Positions 56,291-64,000 of a DNA stretch of 64,000 bases are shown one piece after another; positions within the stretch are counted from its first letter, which is position 1; every line of letters starts with the position of its first letter. The translations under genes were made by a program, and so were the position numbers. The stretch comes from Paracoccus sp. SCSIO 75233. GTDB lineage: Bacteria > Pseudomonadota > Alphaproteobacteria > Rhodobacterales > Rhodobacteraceae. Location of the stretch: assembly GCF_027912675.1 (NCBI RefSeq), contig NZ_CP115757.1, positions 1,798,001 to 1,862,000 of the forward strand. The letters run 5' to 3'. The notes below the pieces were generated by a model. That model was not told the origin of the DNA. It made no database searches and worked only from the letters and a program-made list of their open reading frames with translations.

Positions 56291-57361
56291 ATGAGAACAC
56301 TCACGATCCTGGTTATTCTGATTGCAGTGGTTTTCGGCGGCGCGTGGTATGCGGGCGAGACGTGGCTGGGCAATCGGGCGGCCGAGGTCGTCGCCAGCAA
56401 CCCCCAGGTCAACGCGGAAAGCGTGACGCCGCTGCGCAACCCGACCCGCCTCGGGCTGCATATGGATCAGCTCGATTACGGGGATGAAACCAGCGGTTTC
56501 AGCACGCCGGGGGTCGATGTCTACGCCCCGGTCACCTCGCCCAATACGCTGACCGTCGATCTGCCGACGGAAATGGAGCTGCGCATCGCCGGTGTCCCGA
56601 CCGCGCTGACACTGGCAGGCGGCAAGGCGCGCGCCTCCATCTCCCCGACCCATGAAATGACCATCCGCAAGGCGGGGATCGAGGCCGAGAACCTCGCCAT
56701 GAACGGCGCAGAACTTTTCGCTTCCCTTGGGATCGAGGCGCAGCTTGTCCATATGGGCGGCAACCAGCCGCTGCGCTCCGCCGGGGCCTATGACATCGAC
56801 ATCGCCCTGACCGATGCGGTCGTGGCCGGACTGCCGCAGGCGCTCGATATCAACGGCTCGGTGAAGCTCTGGCTGACCTCGCTGCCGGGTCAGGCAACGC
56901 TGGAAGGCAAGGCCCCGCCACCGATGCCGACCGGGTTCGAGACCCGCGACCTGCGCTTTACCTTCGGCGATGCGGAAGCAACCCTGATCGGCCGGATCGA
57001 GGCGGATGCCGAAGGCTATGCCGCCGGTCAGGCCGCGTTCTACACCGAGGACGCATCGAAATTCATCGACGCCGCCGTAAATGCCGGTCTGATCCCCAGC
57101 GGCGGCGTGATGATGGCGCGCGCGCTTCTGAACAACCTGTCGGGCGGGGCAGATGACGAACTGCCGGAAACCGACGAGGACGCGCAGACCGCAGCCGGGG
57201 CAGCGCCCGATCCCGGCCCGGTCGCGGAGGACGAACCGATCAGCTTTCCGCGCGCCGCGAAAGGTCAGATCCGCCTGCCGCTGATCTTGGAGAATGGCCG
57301 GATCTTCCTCGGCCCCGTCCCGATTGGCACCGCCCCCCGGCTGTTCGCCACCGGGGCCTGA
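56291..57361 (+). CDS. DUF2125 family protein
   Basis: The 356-residue protein has an N-terminal signal anchor (LTILVILIAVVFGGAWYAGETWL) and a beta-rich secreted domain (LHMDQLDYGDETSGFSTPGVDVYAPV and following) typical of alphaproteobacterial DUF2125. An acidic, disordered insert (DDELPETDEDAQTAAGAAPDPG) precedes the C-terminal IRLPLILENGRIFLGPVPIG. The function is not known; it is probably in the periplasm or inner-membrane outer face. It is convergent with polA. Confidence 0.85.
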   Translation: MRTLTILVILIAVVFGGAWYAGETWLGNRAAEVVASNPQVNAESVTPLRNPTRLGLHMDQLDYGDETSGFSTPGVDVYAPVTSPNTLTVDLPTEMELRIAGVPTALTLAGGKARASISPTHEMTIRKAGIEAENLAMNGAELFASLGIEAQLVHMGGNQPLRSAGAYDIDIALTDAVVAGLPQALDINGSVKLWLTSLPGQATLEGKAPPPMPTGFETRDLRFTFGDAEATLIGRIEADAEGYAAGQAAFYTEDASKFIDAAVNAGLIPSGGVMMARALLNNLSGGADDELPETDEDAQTAAGAAPDPGPVAEDEPISFPRAAKGQIRLPLILENGRIFLGPVPIGTAPRLFATGA

Positions 57362-57415
57362 GCCGCCCCGGCGGGGCGGAAAGGATCGGCGCGTAAAGGA
57401 TCGGGGCGTAAGGGA

Positions 57416-60223
57416 TCAATGCGCCTCGGCCCAGCTTTCCCCGGTGCCCGCATCGACAACCAACGGCACTGACAGCCGCACCGCCGGTTCCGCTGCGTTC
57501 TCCATCACCTCGCGGGCAGCGGCGATCAGATCGTCGACCGCCTTGTCCTCGACCTCGAACACCAGCTCGTCATGGACTTGTAGCAGCATCTTCGCGGGCA
57601 GGCCGCTTATCGCCGCAGGCATACGGATCATCGCGCGCCGGATAATATCCGCCGCCGCCCCCTGGATCGGCGCATTGATCGCAGCACGGCGCGCCCCGCC
57701 TGCCGCCGGACCCTTGGTGTTGATCCCCGGCGTCATGATGCGGCGGCCAAAGATCGTGCGCACATAGCCGTCGCGCTTGGCGTTCTCCACCGTGCTGTCC
57801 ATATAGGCGCGGATTTCCGGGAACCGCTCGAAATAAGTGTCGATGAAGGCCTGCGCCTCCGCCCTTGGAATACGCAGGTTCCGCGACAGCCCGAAGCCGG
57901 AGATGCCATAGATCACCCCGAAATTGATCGCCTTGGCCTGCCGCCGGACCATCGGATCCATGCCTTCGATCGGGACGCCGAACATCTGGGATGCCGTCAT
58001 CGCGTGAATGTCGATCCCGTCGCGAAACGCCTGTTTCAGCGCCGGGATGTCCGCCACATGAGCCAAAATCCGCAGCTCGATCTGGCTGTAATCGAGTGCC
58101 ACCAGTTTATGCCCCGGCGTGGCAATAAACGCCTCACGGATACGCCGCCCCTCCTCGGTGCGGATCGGGATATTCTGCAAATTCGGATCGGTCGAGGCGA
58201 GCCGCCCGGTCTGCGCCCCGGTGATCGAATAAGACGTATGCACCCGCCGGGTATCGGCATTCACATGAGTCTGCAGTGCGTCCGTATAGGTCGATTTCAG
58301 CTTCGACATGCCGCGCCAGTCCAGCACGCGGGCAGGCAGGTCATGGCCCTCAGCCGCCAGATCCTCCAGCACATCGGCGCTCGTCGAATATGCCCCGGTC
58401 TTGCCCTGCTTGCCGCCCTCCAACCCCATCTTGTCGAACAGGATTTCGCCAAGCTGTTTCGGGGAACCGACATTGAATTTCTGCCCGGCGAGTTCGTGAA
58501 TTTCATCCTCCAGCCCGGCCATCTTCTGCGCAAAGACATTGGACATGCGCGCCAGATGCTCGGGATCGACCTTGATCCCCGCCATCTCCATATCCGCCAG
58601 CACCGGCACCATCGGGCGTTCCAGCGTCTCATACGCCGTAGTCACCGCGTTCGGTGAAAGCTGCGGGCGCAGCATCTGCCACAGCCGCCATGTGACCTCG
58701 GCATCCTCGGCGGCATAGGGTGTGGCCTTGGCGATCTCCACCTGCTCGAACCCGATCTGCGACTTGCCCGAGCCGATCAGATCCTTGATCGGCATGGTCT
58801 TGTGACCCAGCACCCGCTCCGCCAGCGCATCCATGCCGTGACCGCCATCCCCCGCCGACAGCGCGTAGGACAGCAGCATCGTGTCCTCCAGCGGCGTCAT
58901 CCGAATGCCGAGCCGGGCGAGGATCTTCCAGTCATACTTGATATTCTGCCCGACCTTCAGGATCGAGGAGTCCTCAAGCAGCGGCTTCAGCTTCTTCAGC
59001 ACCAGACCGGCGTCAAGCTGCCCCTCTGCCTTCGCGCCAGAGCCGAACAGATCGCCCCCGCCCGAGATATGACCGACCGGGATATAACAGGCCCGCCCCG
59101 CCTCGACACATAGCGAGATACCGACCAGATCGGCGGTCATCTCATTCAGCCCCGTGGTTTCGGTGTCGATGGCGACGGCCCCCGCCGCCGCGATCCGCGC
59201 GATCCACGCATCCAGCGCCTCCTCGGTGGTCACGGTCTCATAACCGTCCAGACTGATCTCCGGCCAGTCCGGCCCGCTCGCGGCCTCGCCCTGCGGCGCG
59301 GCTGGCGTGTCCGGCACGGCGGGGGCCTCGACCTCGAATTTCTCGGCCACACGATTGGTCAGCGTGCGGAACTCCATCCCGGTCAGGAAGCCCAGCAACG
59401 CATCAGGCTCCGGGTCGCGCAATTCCAGCGAGTCGAGCGAGAAATCCAGCGGCGTCTCGCAATCGAGCTGCACCAGCCGCTTCGACACCCGAATCTGATC
59501 GGCGAAGTCGATCAGCGTCTGGCGGCGCTTGGGCTGCTTGATCTCCTCGGCGCGCGCCAGCAGCGTCTCCAGATCGCCATATTCGTTGATCAACAGCGCC
59601 GCCGTCTTGATCCCGATCCCCGGTGCGCCCGGCACGTTATCGACCGAATCCCCGGCAAGCGCCTGAATATCGACGACGCGATCCGGGCCGACGCCGAATT
59701 TCTCCGCAACCTCCTCCGGCCCGATCTCCTTGTTCTTGATCGGATCGAGCATGGTCACGCCGTCCCCGACCAGTTGCATCAGGTCCTTGTCGGAACTGAT
59801 GACAACCGCCTCGCCCCCCGCATCACGGGCCTGACATGCAAGGGTCGCGATAATGTCGTCAGCTTCGAAATTCTCCAACTCGATGCAGGCGATGTTGAAC
59901 GCCTTTGTTGCCTCGCGTGTCAGGGGGAACTGCGGCACCAGATCCTCGGGCGGCGGCGGACGGTTGGCCTTGTAATCGGGATAGATGTCACTGCGGAAGG
60001 TCTTGGAGCTGTGATCGAAGATCACCGCGACATGAGTCGGTGCCAGATCGCCCCTGGAATCCTGCACATATTTCCACAGCATATTGCAGAACCCCGCAAC
60101 CGCCCCGATCGGCAGCCCGTCGGATTTGCGCGTCAGCGGCGGCAGCGCGTGATACGCGCGGAAGATGAAGGCCGAGCCGTCGATGAGGTGAAGCTTGTGG
60201 CCCTTGCCGAAAGCACTGGACAT
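57416..60223 (-). CDS. polA: DNA polymerase I
   Basis: The 935-residue protein has a 5' nuclease domain (HLIDGSAFIFRAYHALPP, ISSDKDLMQLV, GIKTAALLINEYG), a 3'-5' exonuclease with intact VAIDTETTGLNEM near residue 353 and the family A polymerase core (LDYSQIELRILAHVAD near residue 709, RRQAKAINFGVIYGISGFGL, and QVHDELVFEV near residue 883). The start MSSAFGKGHKLHLIDGSAF is preferred over one 12 codons upstream because GGGAGA precedes it. The 5' flank carries the tandem repeat array. Confidence 0.97.
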   Translation of the reverse strand: MSSAFGKGHKLHLIDGSAFIFRAYHALPPLTRKSDGLPIGAVAGFCNMLWKYVQDSRGDLAPTHVAVIFDHSSKTFRSDIYPDYKANRPPPPEDLVPQFPLTREATKAFNIACIELENFEADDIIATLACQARDAGGEAVVISSDKDLMQLVGDGVTMLDPIKNKEIGPEEVAEKFGVGPDRVVDIQALAGDSVDNVPGAPGIGIKTAALLINEYGDLETLLARAEEIKQPKRRQTLIDFADQIRVSKRLVQLDCETPLDFSLDSLELRDPEPDALLGFLTGMEFRTLTNRVAEKFEVEAPAVPDTPAAPQGEAASGPDWPEISLDGYETVTTEEALDAWIARIAAAGAVAIDTETTGLNEMTADLVGISLCVEAGRACYIPVGHISGGGDLFGSGAKAEGQLDAGLVLKKLKPLLEDSSILKVGQNIKYDWKILARLGIRMTPLEDTMLLSYALSAGDGGHGMDALAERVLGHKTMPIKDLIGSGKSQIGFEQVEIAKATPYAAEDAEVTWRLWQMLRPQLSPNAVTTAYETLERPMVPVLADMEMAGIKVDPEHLARMSNVFAQKMAGLEDEIHELAGQKFNVGSPKQLGEILFDKMGLEGGKQGKTGAYSTSADVLEDLAAEGHDLPARVLDWRGMSKLKSTYTDALQTHVNADTRRVHTSYSITGAQTGRLASTDPNLQNIPIRTEEGRRIREAFIATPGHKLVALDYSQIELRILAHVADIPALKQAFRDGIDIHAMTASQMFGVPIEGMDPMVRRQAKAINFGVIYGISGFGLSRNLRIPRAEAQAFIDTYFERFPEIRAYMDSTVENAKRDGYVRTIFGRRIMTPGINTKGPAAGGARRAAINAPIQGAAADIIRRAMIRMPAAISGLPAKMLLQVHDELVFEVEDKAVDDLIAAAREVMENAAEPAVRLSVPLVVDAGTGESWAEAH

Positions 60224-60298
60224 GGTTTTCTCCCGCTGCGTCGGTGACGGTTCTGCCATGTTCGCAAGCGGGCTTCCAGTGTTGCGATTGTTATGGGT

Positions 60299-60779
60299 GG
60301 TGCGCTGAAGCGCACCCTACGCGGTCACAGATGCAACCAATCCCATCGGATCGGTGCGCTAAAGCGCACCCTACAACACCACGCCCCCGCGACCCCACCA
60401 AACCCGTAGGGTGTGCTTCAGCGCACCAACCACCATACATCCACCCCCACGGTCCCACCAACCCGTAGGGTGTGCATCAACGCACCAATCACCATGCATC
60501 TACCCCCACGGCCCCACCAACCCGTAGGGTGTGCATCAACGCACCAACCACCATGCATCCGCCCCCACGGTCCCACCAAACCCGTAGGGTGTGCATCAAC
60601 GCACCAACCGCCATGCATCCACCCCCACGGCCCCACCAACCCGTAGGGTGCGCATCAACGCACCAACCACCATGCATCCGCCCCCACGGTCCCACCAACC
60701 CGTAGGGTGTGCATCAACGCACCAACCACCATGCATCCACCCCCACGGCCCCACCAAACCCGTAGGGTGCGCTTCAGCG
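60299..60779. repeat. 59-60 bp tandem repeat array built on the GTAGGGTGCGC palindrome
   Basis: Seven head-to-tail units begin with GTAGGGTG at 60406, 60465, 60524, 60584, 60643, 60702 and 60762, giving periods of 59, 59, 60, 59, 59 and 60. Each has a hairpin core such as GGTGTGCATCAACGCACC followed by a conserved C-rich spacer (CCACCCCCACGG...CCCACCAA). Two inverted single copies (60299-60320 and 60353-60374) precede it. The outer units have the perfect palindrome GGTGCGCTTCAGCGCACC or near it; inner units carry shared TGTGCATCAA variants, pointing to local duplication. The 591-bp gap between polA and the DUF2459 gene holds no gene. Confidence 0.92.
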
Positions 60780-60814
60780 CACCAATCACCACGCACCCAC
60801 CCCAACCGAACAAT

Positions 60815-61444
60815 TCACCACACCGCCAACGACACCCGAACCGACAACGTCGTCGGCGTCCATCCCCCGAACCCCTGCCCGGCACGGCGCAGCGTCCGGC
60901 TGATCCACTGATTGCAGGTGTTCAGGATCGAGAACCGCCCGCGCGCCGCAAAATACTTATCCCCGGGCGTCAGCAAATCGCGCGCAACCGGCTGATCCAC
61001 CAGCGTATCAGCCAGAATCGCCGCTCTGAGCGCATCATATTCCGCCGCCGACAGGGTCATCGTCATCGACGGCTGCATCGGACCGACCGGCACATAGCGC
61101 ATGACGGAGCTGTCCCCGCTGACCGCGCGCCATATCTTGCCGGCGCTCAGATCAGAAAGGCTCGCAACCGTGGTGTAGAACTCGCGCGCGCCCCAGCCAA
61201 CCGCCAGCCACTCGGCCCCGTCGGGTATCCCGGCAAAATCGAAATCTTTGCGCGTCTGCGGCGTCAGCGGCAGCATCAGATCGGTGTGGATCACCCCCTG
61301 AATCAGGCCGATCACCACCTCATCCCCCGCCATGTCACCGCCAGAGACCGGGGTTACATGACCGGGCAAAACCGCCCCGCCCAGAGGCGCAAGGAACAGC
61401 AGCAAACCGGCCACAAGAAGCGACCGGAACAGCCTGCGTATCAA
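60815..61444 (-). CDS. DUF2459 family protein
   Basis: The 209-residue protein has an N-terminal hydrophobic signal or anchor ([22 protein letters not shown]) and the DUF2459 blocks [42 protein letters not shown], and [23 protein letters not shown] at the end, whose Cys/His spacing suggests an enzyme-like fold. Members are of unknown function and are often near lipid genes. The start is TTG overlapping the stop of the zinc-finger gene by four bases (TTGA), which indicates translational coupling. It was overlooked inside a longer open frame. Confidence 0.8.
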   Translation of the reverse strand: MIRRLFRSLLVAGLLLFLAPLGGAVLPGHVTPVSGGDMAGDEVVIGLIQGVIHTDLMLPLTPQTRKDFDFAGIPDGAEWLAVGWGAREFYTTVASLSDLSAGKIWRAVSGDSSVMRYVPVGPMQPSMTMTLSAAEYDALRAAILADTLVDQPVARDLLTPGDKYFAARGRFSILNTCNQWISRTLRRAGQGFGGWTPTTLSVRVSLAVW

Positions 61445-61683
61445 TGATCGTCCGACGCGTTCTCGCGGTCGATCACGAAGCGCTTGTCGCAATAGCCGCA
61501 ATCGACGAACCCGGTCACCGGCGAGATCGCCAGCCAGACCTTCGGATGACCCAAGCCCCGCGCTTCGTCCCCCGCACAGGCGACCTTCCATCTGGTCACC
61601 GTCTCGGTTTCCGGGGCGGGATAGGCGGCGGCGCTCTCCTGATCGGTGGACAGCGGATTTTCGGGCGGCACGAATTCTGTCAT
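61441..61683 (-). CDS. Zinc-finger domain protein (NDUFS6-like, zf-CHCC)
   Basis: The 80-residue protein has a C-terminal zf-CHCC domain: [20 protein letters not shown] supplies Cys and His, and [14 protein letters not shown] supplies the CxxC pair. This matches the NDUFS6/13-kDa complex I accessory subunit fold common in alphaproteobacteria. A role in complex I assembly is inference. The ATG at 61683 is chosen by family length; the longer frame upstream runs opposite the ABC ATPase gene. Confidence 0.85.
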   Translation of the reverse strand: MTEFVPPENPLSTDQESAAAYPAPETETVTRWKVACAGDEARGLGHPKVWLAISPVTGFVDCGYCDKRFVIDRENASDDH

Positions 61684-61786
61684 GGCGGGCCTTCTTGTCG
61701 TGCGGGGCTGAATAGGGTCTAACCTCCACATAGCCGACCGCAATCCACCCCGCAAGAAGCGCCCGCGCCGCATGCAAGGGAACATC

Positions 61787-62716
61787 ATGACCGAGACAGC
61801 CAACGCCATCGAGATCACCGGCCTGCGCAAGACCTACGCCGCCTCTGGCAAGGCCCCGCCGAAAGAGGCGCTGAAGGGCATCGACCTGACCATCCCGGCG
61901 GGCTCCATCTTCGGGCTGCTGGGTCCGAACGGGGCGGGGAAATCCACCACGATCAACATCATGGCCGGGCTGGTGAACAAGACCTCCGGAAATGTCGTGA
62001 TCTGGGGCTTCGATCAGGACGTGAACCCGCGCAATTCCCGCGCCGCCATCGGGGTCATGCCGCAGGAGCTGAATATCGACCCGTTTCTCAGCCCACGCGC
62101 CAGCCTCGACGTGCAGGCCGGGCTGTATGGCGTGCCGAAATCCGACCGCTGGACGGATGAGCTGCTGGCGCTTGTCGGCCTCTCGGATCAGGCGGAAAGC
62201 TATTCGCGCAATCTCTCCGGCGGGATGAAGCGGCGGCTGCTGCTGGCCAAGGCGCTTGTCCATCGCCCGCAAGTGCTGGTGCTGGACGAACCGACGGCGG
62301 GCGTCGATATCGGTCTGCGCGAGATGCTGTGGAACAATGTCCGCAAGCTGAACGAAGCGGGGATGACCATCATCCTCACCACGCATTATCTGGAAGAAGC
62401 CGAACAGATGTGCGACCGCATCGCCATTATCGACCGCGGCGAGGTGCTGGTGGAAAACACCACCGAAGCCCTGCTGCAAGGTGCCGACGGCAAGACGCTG
62501 GTCATCGCCACCGACGACACCCCCCTGCCCGCCCTGCCCGACGGCGTCACCGCCGAGCGGCGCGAGGCCGGACGCATCGCCTTCAGCTACCAGCCCTCGC
62601 AGATTCAGCCCGACCGCATCATCGACGCCTTGCGCGGCGGCGGCATCCCGATCCGCGATATTGCAATCGAGCAGCCGAGGCTGGAGGATGTCTTTGTCGA
62701 ACTGACCCGCCACTGA
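61787..62716 (+). CDS. ABC-2 type transporter ATP-binding protein
   Basis: The 309-residue ATPase has Walker [13 protein letters not shown], the Q-loop region [27 protein letters not shown], signature [15 protein letters not shown], Walker [16 protein letters not shown] and H-loop [11 protein letters not shown], then a ~75-residue C-terminal domain as in YadG-type exporters. AGGG lies seven bases before the ATG at 61787; an ATG five codons earlier is less likely. No permease gene follows, so its membrane partner must be elsewhere. Confidence 0.9.
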   Translation: MTETANAIEITGLRKTYAASGKAPPKEALKGIDLTIPAGSIFGLLGPNGAGKSTTINIMAGLVNKTSGNVVIWGFDQDVNPRNSRAAIGVMPQELNIDPFLSPRASLDVQAGLYGVPKSDRWTDELLALVGLSDQAESYSRNLSGGMKRRLLLAKALVHRPQVLVLDEPTAGVDIGLREMLWNNVRKLNEAGMTIILTTHYLEEAEQMCDRIAIIDRGEVLVENTTEALLQGADGKTLVIATDDTPLPALPDGVTAERREAGRIAFSYQPSQIQPDRIIDALRGGGIPIRDIAIEQPRLEDVFVELTRH

Positions 62717-62735
62717 GCCGACAGGAGCACGAAAC

Positions 62736-63221
62736 ATGGCAGACAGCAAAGAAACCCCGACCCTCCCCCTTGGCGGGCTGAAAATCTATCTCTCCGGCGA
62801 AATCCACACCGACTGGCGCGACCGCATCATCGACGGCGCAAAGGGCCTGGACGTGACCTTCACCGGCCCGGTCACCAATCACGCCGCCAGCGACGATTGC
62901 GGCGTGGCGATCATGGGGGCGGAGGAGCGGAAATTCTGGCACGACCGCAAGGGCGCGCAGCTGAACGCCATCCGCACCCGAAAATCCATCGCCGATGCCG
63001 ACATCGTCGTGGTCCGCTTCGGCGAGCAATACAAGCAATGGAACGCCGCCTTCGACGCAGGCTATGCCGCCGCGCTCGGCAAATCGCTGGTCATCCTGCA
63101 CGGCCCCGACCACGCCCACGCCCTCAAAGAAGTCGACGCCGCCGCCCTCGCCGTCTGCGAGGAACCGGAACAGGTCGTCGACATCCTGCGCTACACGCTG
63201 AGCGGGGAACTACCCGGATAA
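62736..63221 (+). CDS. YtoQ family protein
   Basis: The 161-residue cytosolic protein has the YtoQ blocks LKIYLSGEIHTDWRDRIIDGA, FTGPVTNHAASDDCG, DADIVVVRFGEQYKQWNAAFDAGYAAALGKSLV and ILHGPDHAHALKEVDAAALAV. The fold resembles nucleoside 2-deoxyribosyltransferases, but no reaction is established. It follows the ABC ATPase gene by 19 bp with an ACAGGAG site, so they are probably cotranscribed. Confidence 0.88.
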   Translation: MADSKETPTLPLGGLKIYLSGEIHTDWRDRIIDGAKGLDVTFTGPVTNHAASDDCGVAIMGAEERKFWHDRKGAQLNAIRTRKSIADADIVVVRFGEQYKQWNAAFDAGYAAALGKSLVILHGPDHAHALKEVDAAALAVCEEPEQVVDILRYTLSGELPG

Positions 63222-63243
63222 CCTCCGCCCCCCTCATCCACCC

Positions 63244-63350
63244 GTAGGGTGCGTTTCAACGCACCACCCCGAACCGGCTCCCCACAAAAAACCGGACGAC
63301 ACACCACACCCCCACCATCGTACAATCGTAGGGTGCGTTTAAACGCACCC
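63244..63350. repeat. Two GTAGGGTGCGT-type palindromic repeats
   Basis: The first copy has core GGTGCGTTTCAACGCACC (63248-63265) with 7-bp arms. The second is a perfect 20-bp palindrome, GGGTGCGTTTAAACGCACCC (63331-63350). Both are preceded by CGTAG and belong to the same family as the polA-upstream array. They lie between the convergent YtoQ and HIT genes and may contribute to termination. Confidence 0.75.
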
Positions 63351-63387
63351 CACACCGTCCCACGACCAAGGCGATCCGACGCCCCCC

Positions 63388-63768
63388 TCACTCCCGCATC
63401 AGCAGCATCGGTCCGATATTCCGCCCGCCCAGAATATGCAGGTGGAAATGCGGGACCTCCTGGACGCCGTCATTGCCGGCATTGGTGATGGCGCGGAAGC
63501 CGTTGCCTTCGTCCAGCGCCACGCCCTCCGCTTTCGCGACCTTGGCACAGAGGCGCATGAAATCGGTGATCTCGGCGTCTGACGCATTGGCCGCGAAATC
63601 GTCGAAGCTGACATATTTGCCCTTCGGGATCACCAGAACATGCGTCGGCGCTTTCGGGCTGATGTCGCGGAAGGCCAGCGAATGCTCGCTTTCGGCAACG
63701 GTATCGTTCGGGATCTCTCCGCGCAGGATCTTGGCGAAGATGTTGTTGTCATCATAGCTGTAGCTCAT
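63388..63768 (-). CDS. HIT family nucleotide-binding protein
   Basis: The 126-residue protein MSYSYDDNNIFAKILRGEIP has the histidine triad HFHLHILGGRNIGPML near residue 108 and the KAPTHVLVIPKGKYVSFDDF core, matching HinT-type phosphoramidases that hydrolyse AMP-amine or AMP-lysine bonds. GAGGAG precedes the ATG. A longer frame upstream overlaps the next gene and lacks support. Confidence 0.93.
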   Translation of the reverse strand: MSYSYDDNNIFAKILRGEIPNDTVAESEHSLAFRDISPKAPTHVLVIPKGKYVSFDDFAANASDAEITDFMRLCAKVAKAEGVALDEGNGFRAITNAGNDGVQEVPHFHLHILGGRNIGPMLLMRE

Positions 63769-63778
63769 CGCTGACTCC

Positions 63779-64000
63779 TCAATCGGCAAACAGATGCGGC
63801 GTGTCGGCGAGTGCCGCGGCGACATCCTCCTCCACCCGCAGGAAGGTCGCAAGCGCCGCCGCGTTCTTGGCAGGTGATTGACGCTCGCTGATCGTCTCGA
63901 AACTGTCGAATTCCAGATCGCGCACCCGCTCCGTCTCCTGCCGCAGATCGCGCTGCACCAGCGGCAGCAGCCGGTCCACCACTTCCGCCGGGGTCGATTC
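63779..64000 (-). CDS. Hypothetical protein, C-terminal part (5' end beyond window)
   Basis: Only the last ~73 residues are visible (ending SPAKNAAALATFLRVEEDVAAALADTPHLFAD), and the frame stays open to the window edge. The segment is helical and acidic. No family is recognised. It ends 10 bases upstream of the HIT start and is probably cotranscribed with it. Confidence 0.55.
   Translation of the reverse strand, partial: ESTPAEVVDRLLPLVQRDLRQETERVRDLEFDSFETISERQSPAKNAAALATFLRVEEDVAAALADTPHLFAD

Noticed and set aside
57363..57379. GC palindrome between the DUF2125 gene and polA as a terminator
   Set aside because: CCGCCCC/GGGGCGG can form a stem but no T-run follows on either strand, so termination cannot be claimed.
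60299..60779. CRISPR-like array
   Set aside because: Both the palindrome and the sequence between palindromes are conserved from unit to unit, so there are no unique spacers. No cas genes are present.
60413..60911. Several open frames on both strands inside the tandem array
   Set aside because: They only translate the 59-60 bp repeat (proteins such as TMHPPPRSHQ repeats) and exist in several frames at once, so they reflect repeat structure, not coding.

Overview
The window is GC-rich, gene-dense chromosome from an alphaproteobacterium. The ribosomal proteins, DUF2125, the NDUFS6-like zinc-finger protein and the gene neighbourhoods point to the Rhodobacteraceae/Paracoccaceae (Paracoccus-like). 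This is a judgement from protein sequence; no database was searched. No rRNA, tRNA or CRISPR array is visible.

Left third (1-26 kb): a partial Lrp/AsnC regulator lies divergent from ilvC. A DUF3800 gene sits in a lower-GC pocket, followed by a YghU-type glutathione transferase and dnaE. A divergent operon then encodes a BMP-type ABC transporter (ATPase, two permeases, binding protein) followed by a BadF-type sugar kinase and NagA, which suggests amino-sugar uptake and catabolism. Next is a complete C-P lyase locus. phnGHIJKLNM runs leftward from a divergent phnF. A second leftward block (phnC, phnD, two phnE, an SDR and a hexapeptide transferase) runs into the 3' end of phnF. Together they encode phosphonate uptake, C-P bond cleavage and onward metabolism to phosphoribosyl pyrophosphate.

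Middle (26-48 kb): an 851-bp IS427-group IS5-family element lies 43 bp upstream of phnC. It is followed by an RND efflux pair. The translation gene cluster occupies the minus strand as rpsL-rpsG-fusA-tuf, then rpsJ-rplC-D-W-B-rpsS-rplV-rpsC-rplP-rpmC-rpsQ-rplN-X-E-rpsN-rpsH-rplF-R-rpsE-rpmD. Three features break it up: a terminator after tuf, an accessory two-gene HEPN-like module disrupted by a second identical IS copy between tuf and rpsJ, and a strong internal terminator plus a candidate promoter between rplP and rpmC. The cluster ends at a terminator after rpmD, with no rplO-secY following.

Right third (48-64 kb): an orphan EnvZ-like histidine kinase is divergent from a metallo-beta-lactamase-fold hydrolase. 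A tightly overlapping four-gene operon follows, encoding a MotA/ExbB-like proton channel with a repeat-bearing tail, a MotB/OmpA-like coiled-coil partner and two alpha/beta hydrolases. The rest is a ChaC-type glutamylcyclotransferase, a DUF2125 protein, polA, a DUF2459 protein, a zinc-finger protein, an ABC-2 type ATPase, a YtoQ protein, a HIT protein and a partial gene. A family of short palindromic repeats with core GTAGGGTGCGC is scattered through the right half and expands into a seven-unit 59-60 bp tandem array upstream of polA.

The best candidates for undescribed biology are the stator-plus-hydrolase operon and the IS-broken HEPN-like pair inserted inside the translation cluster.
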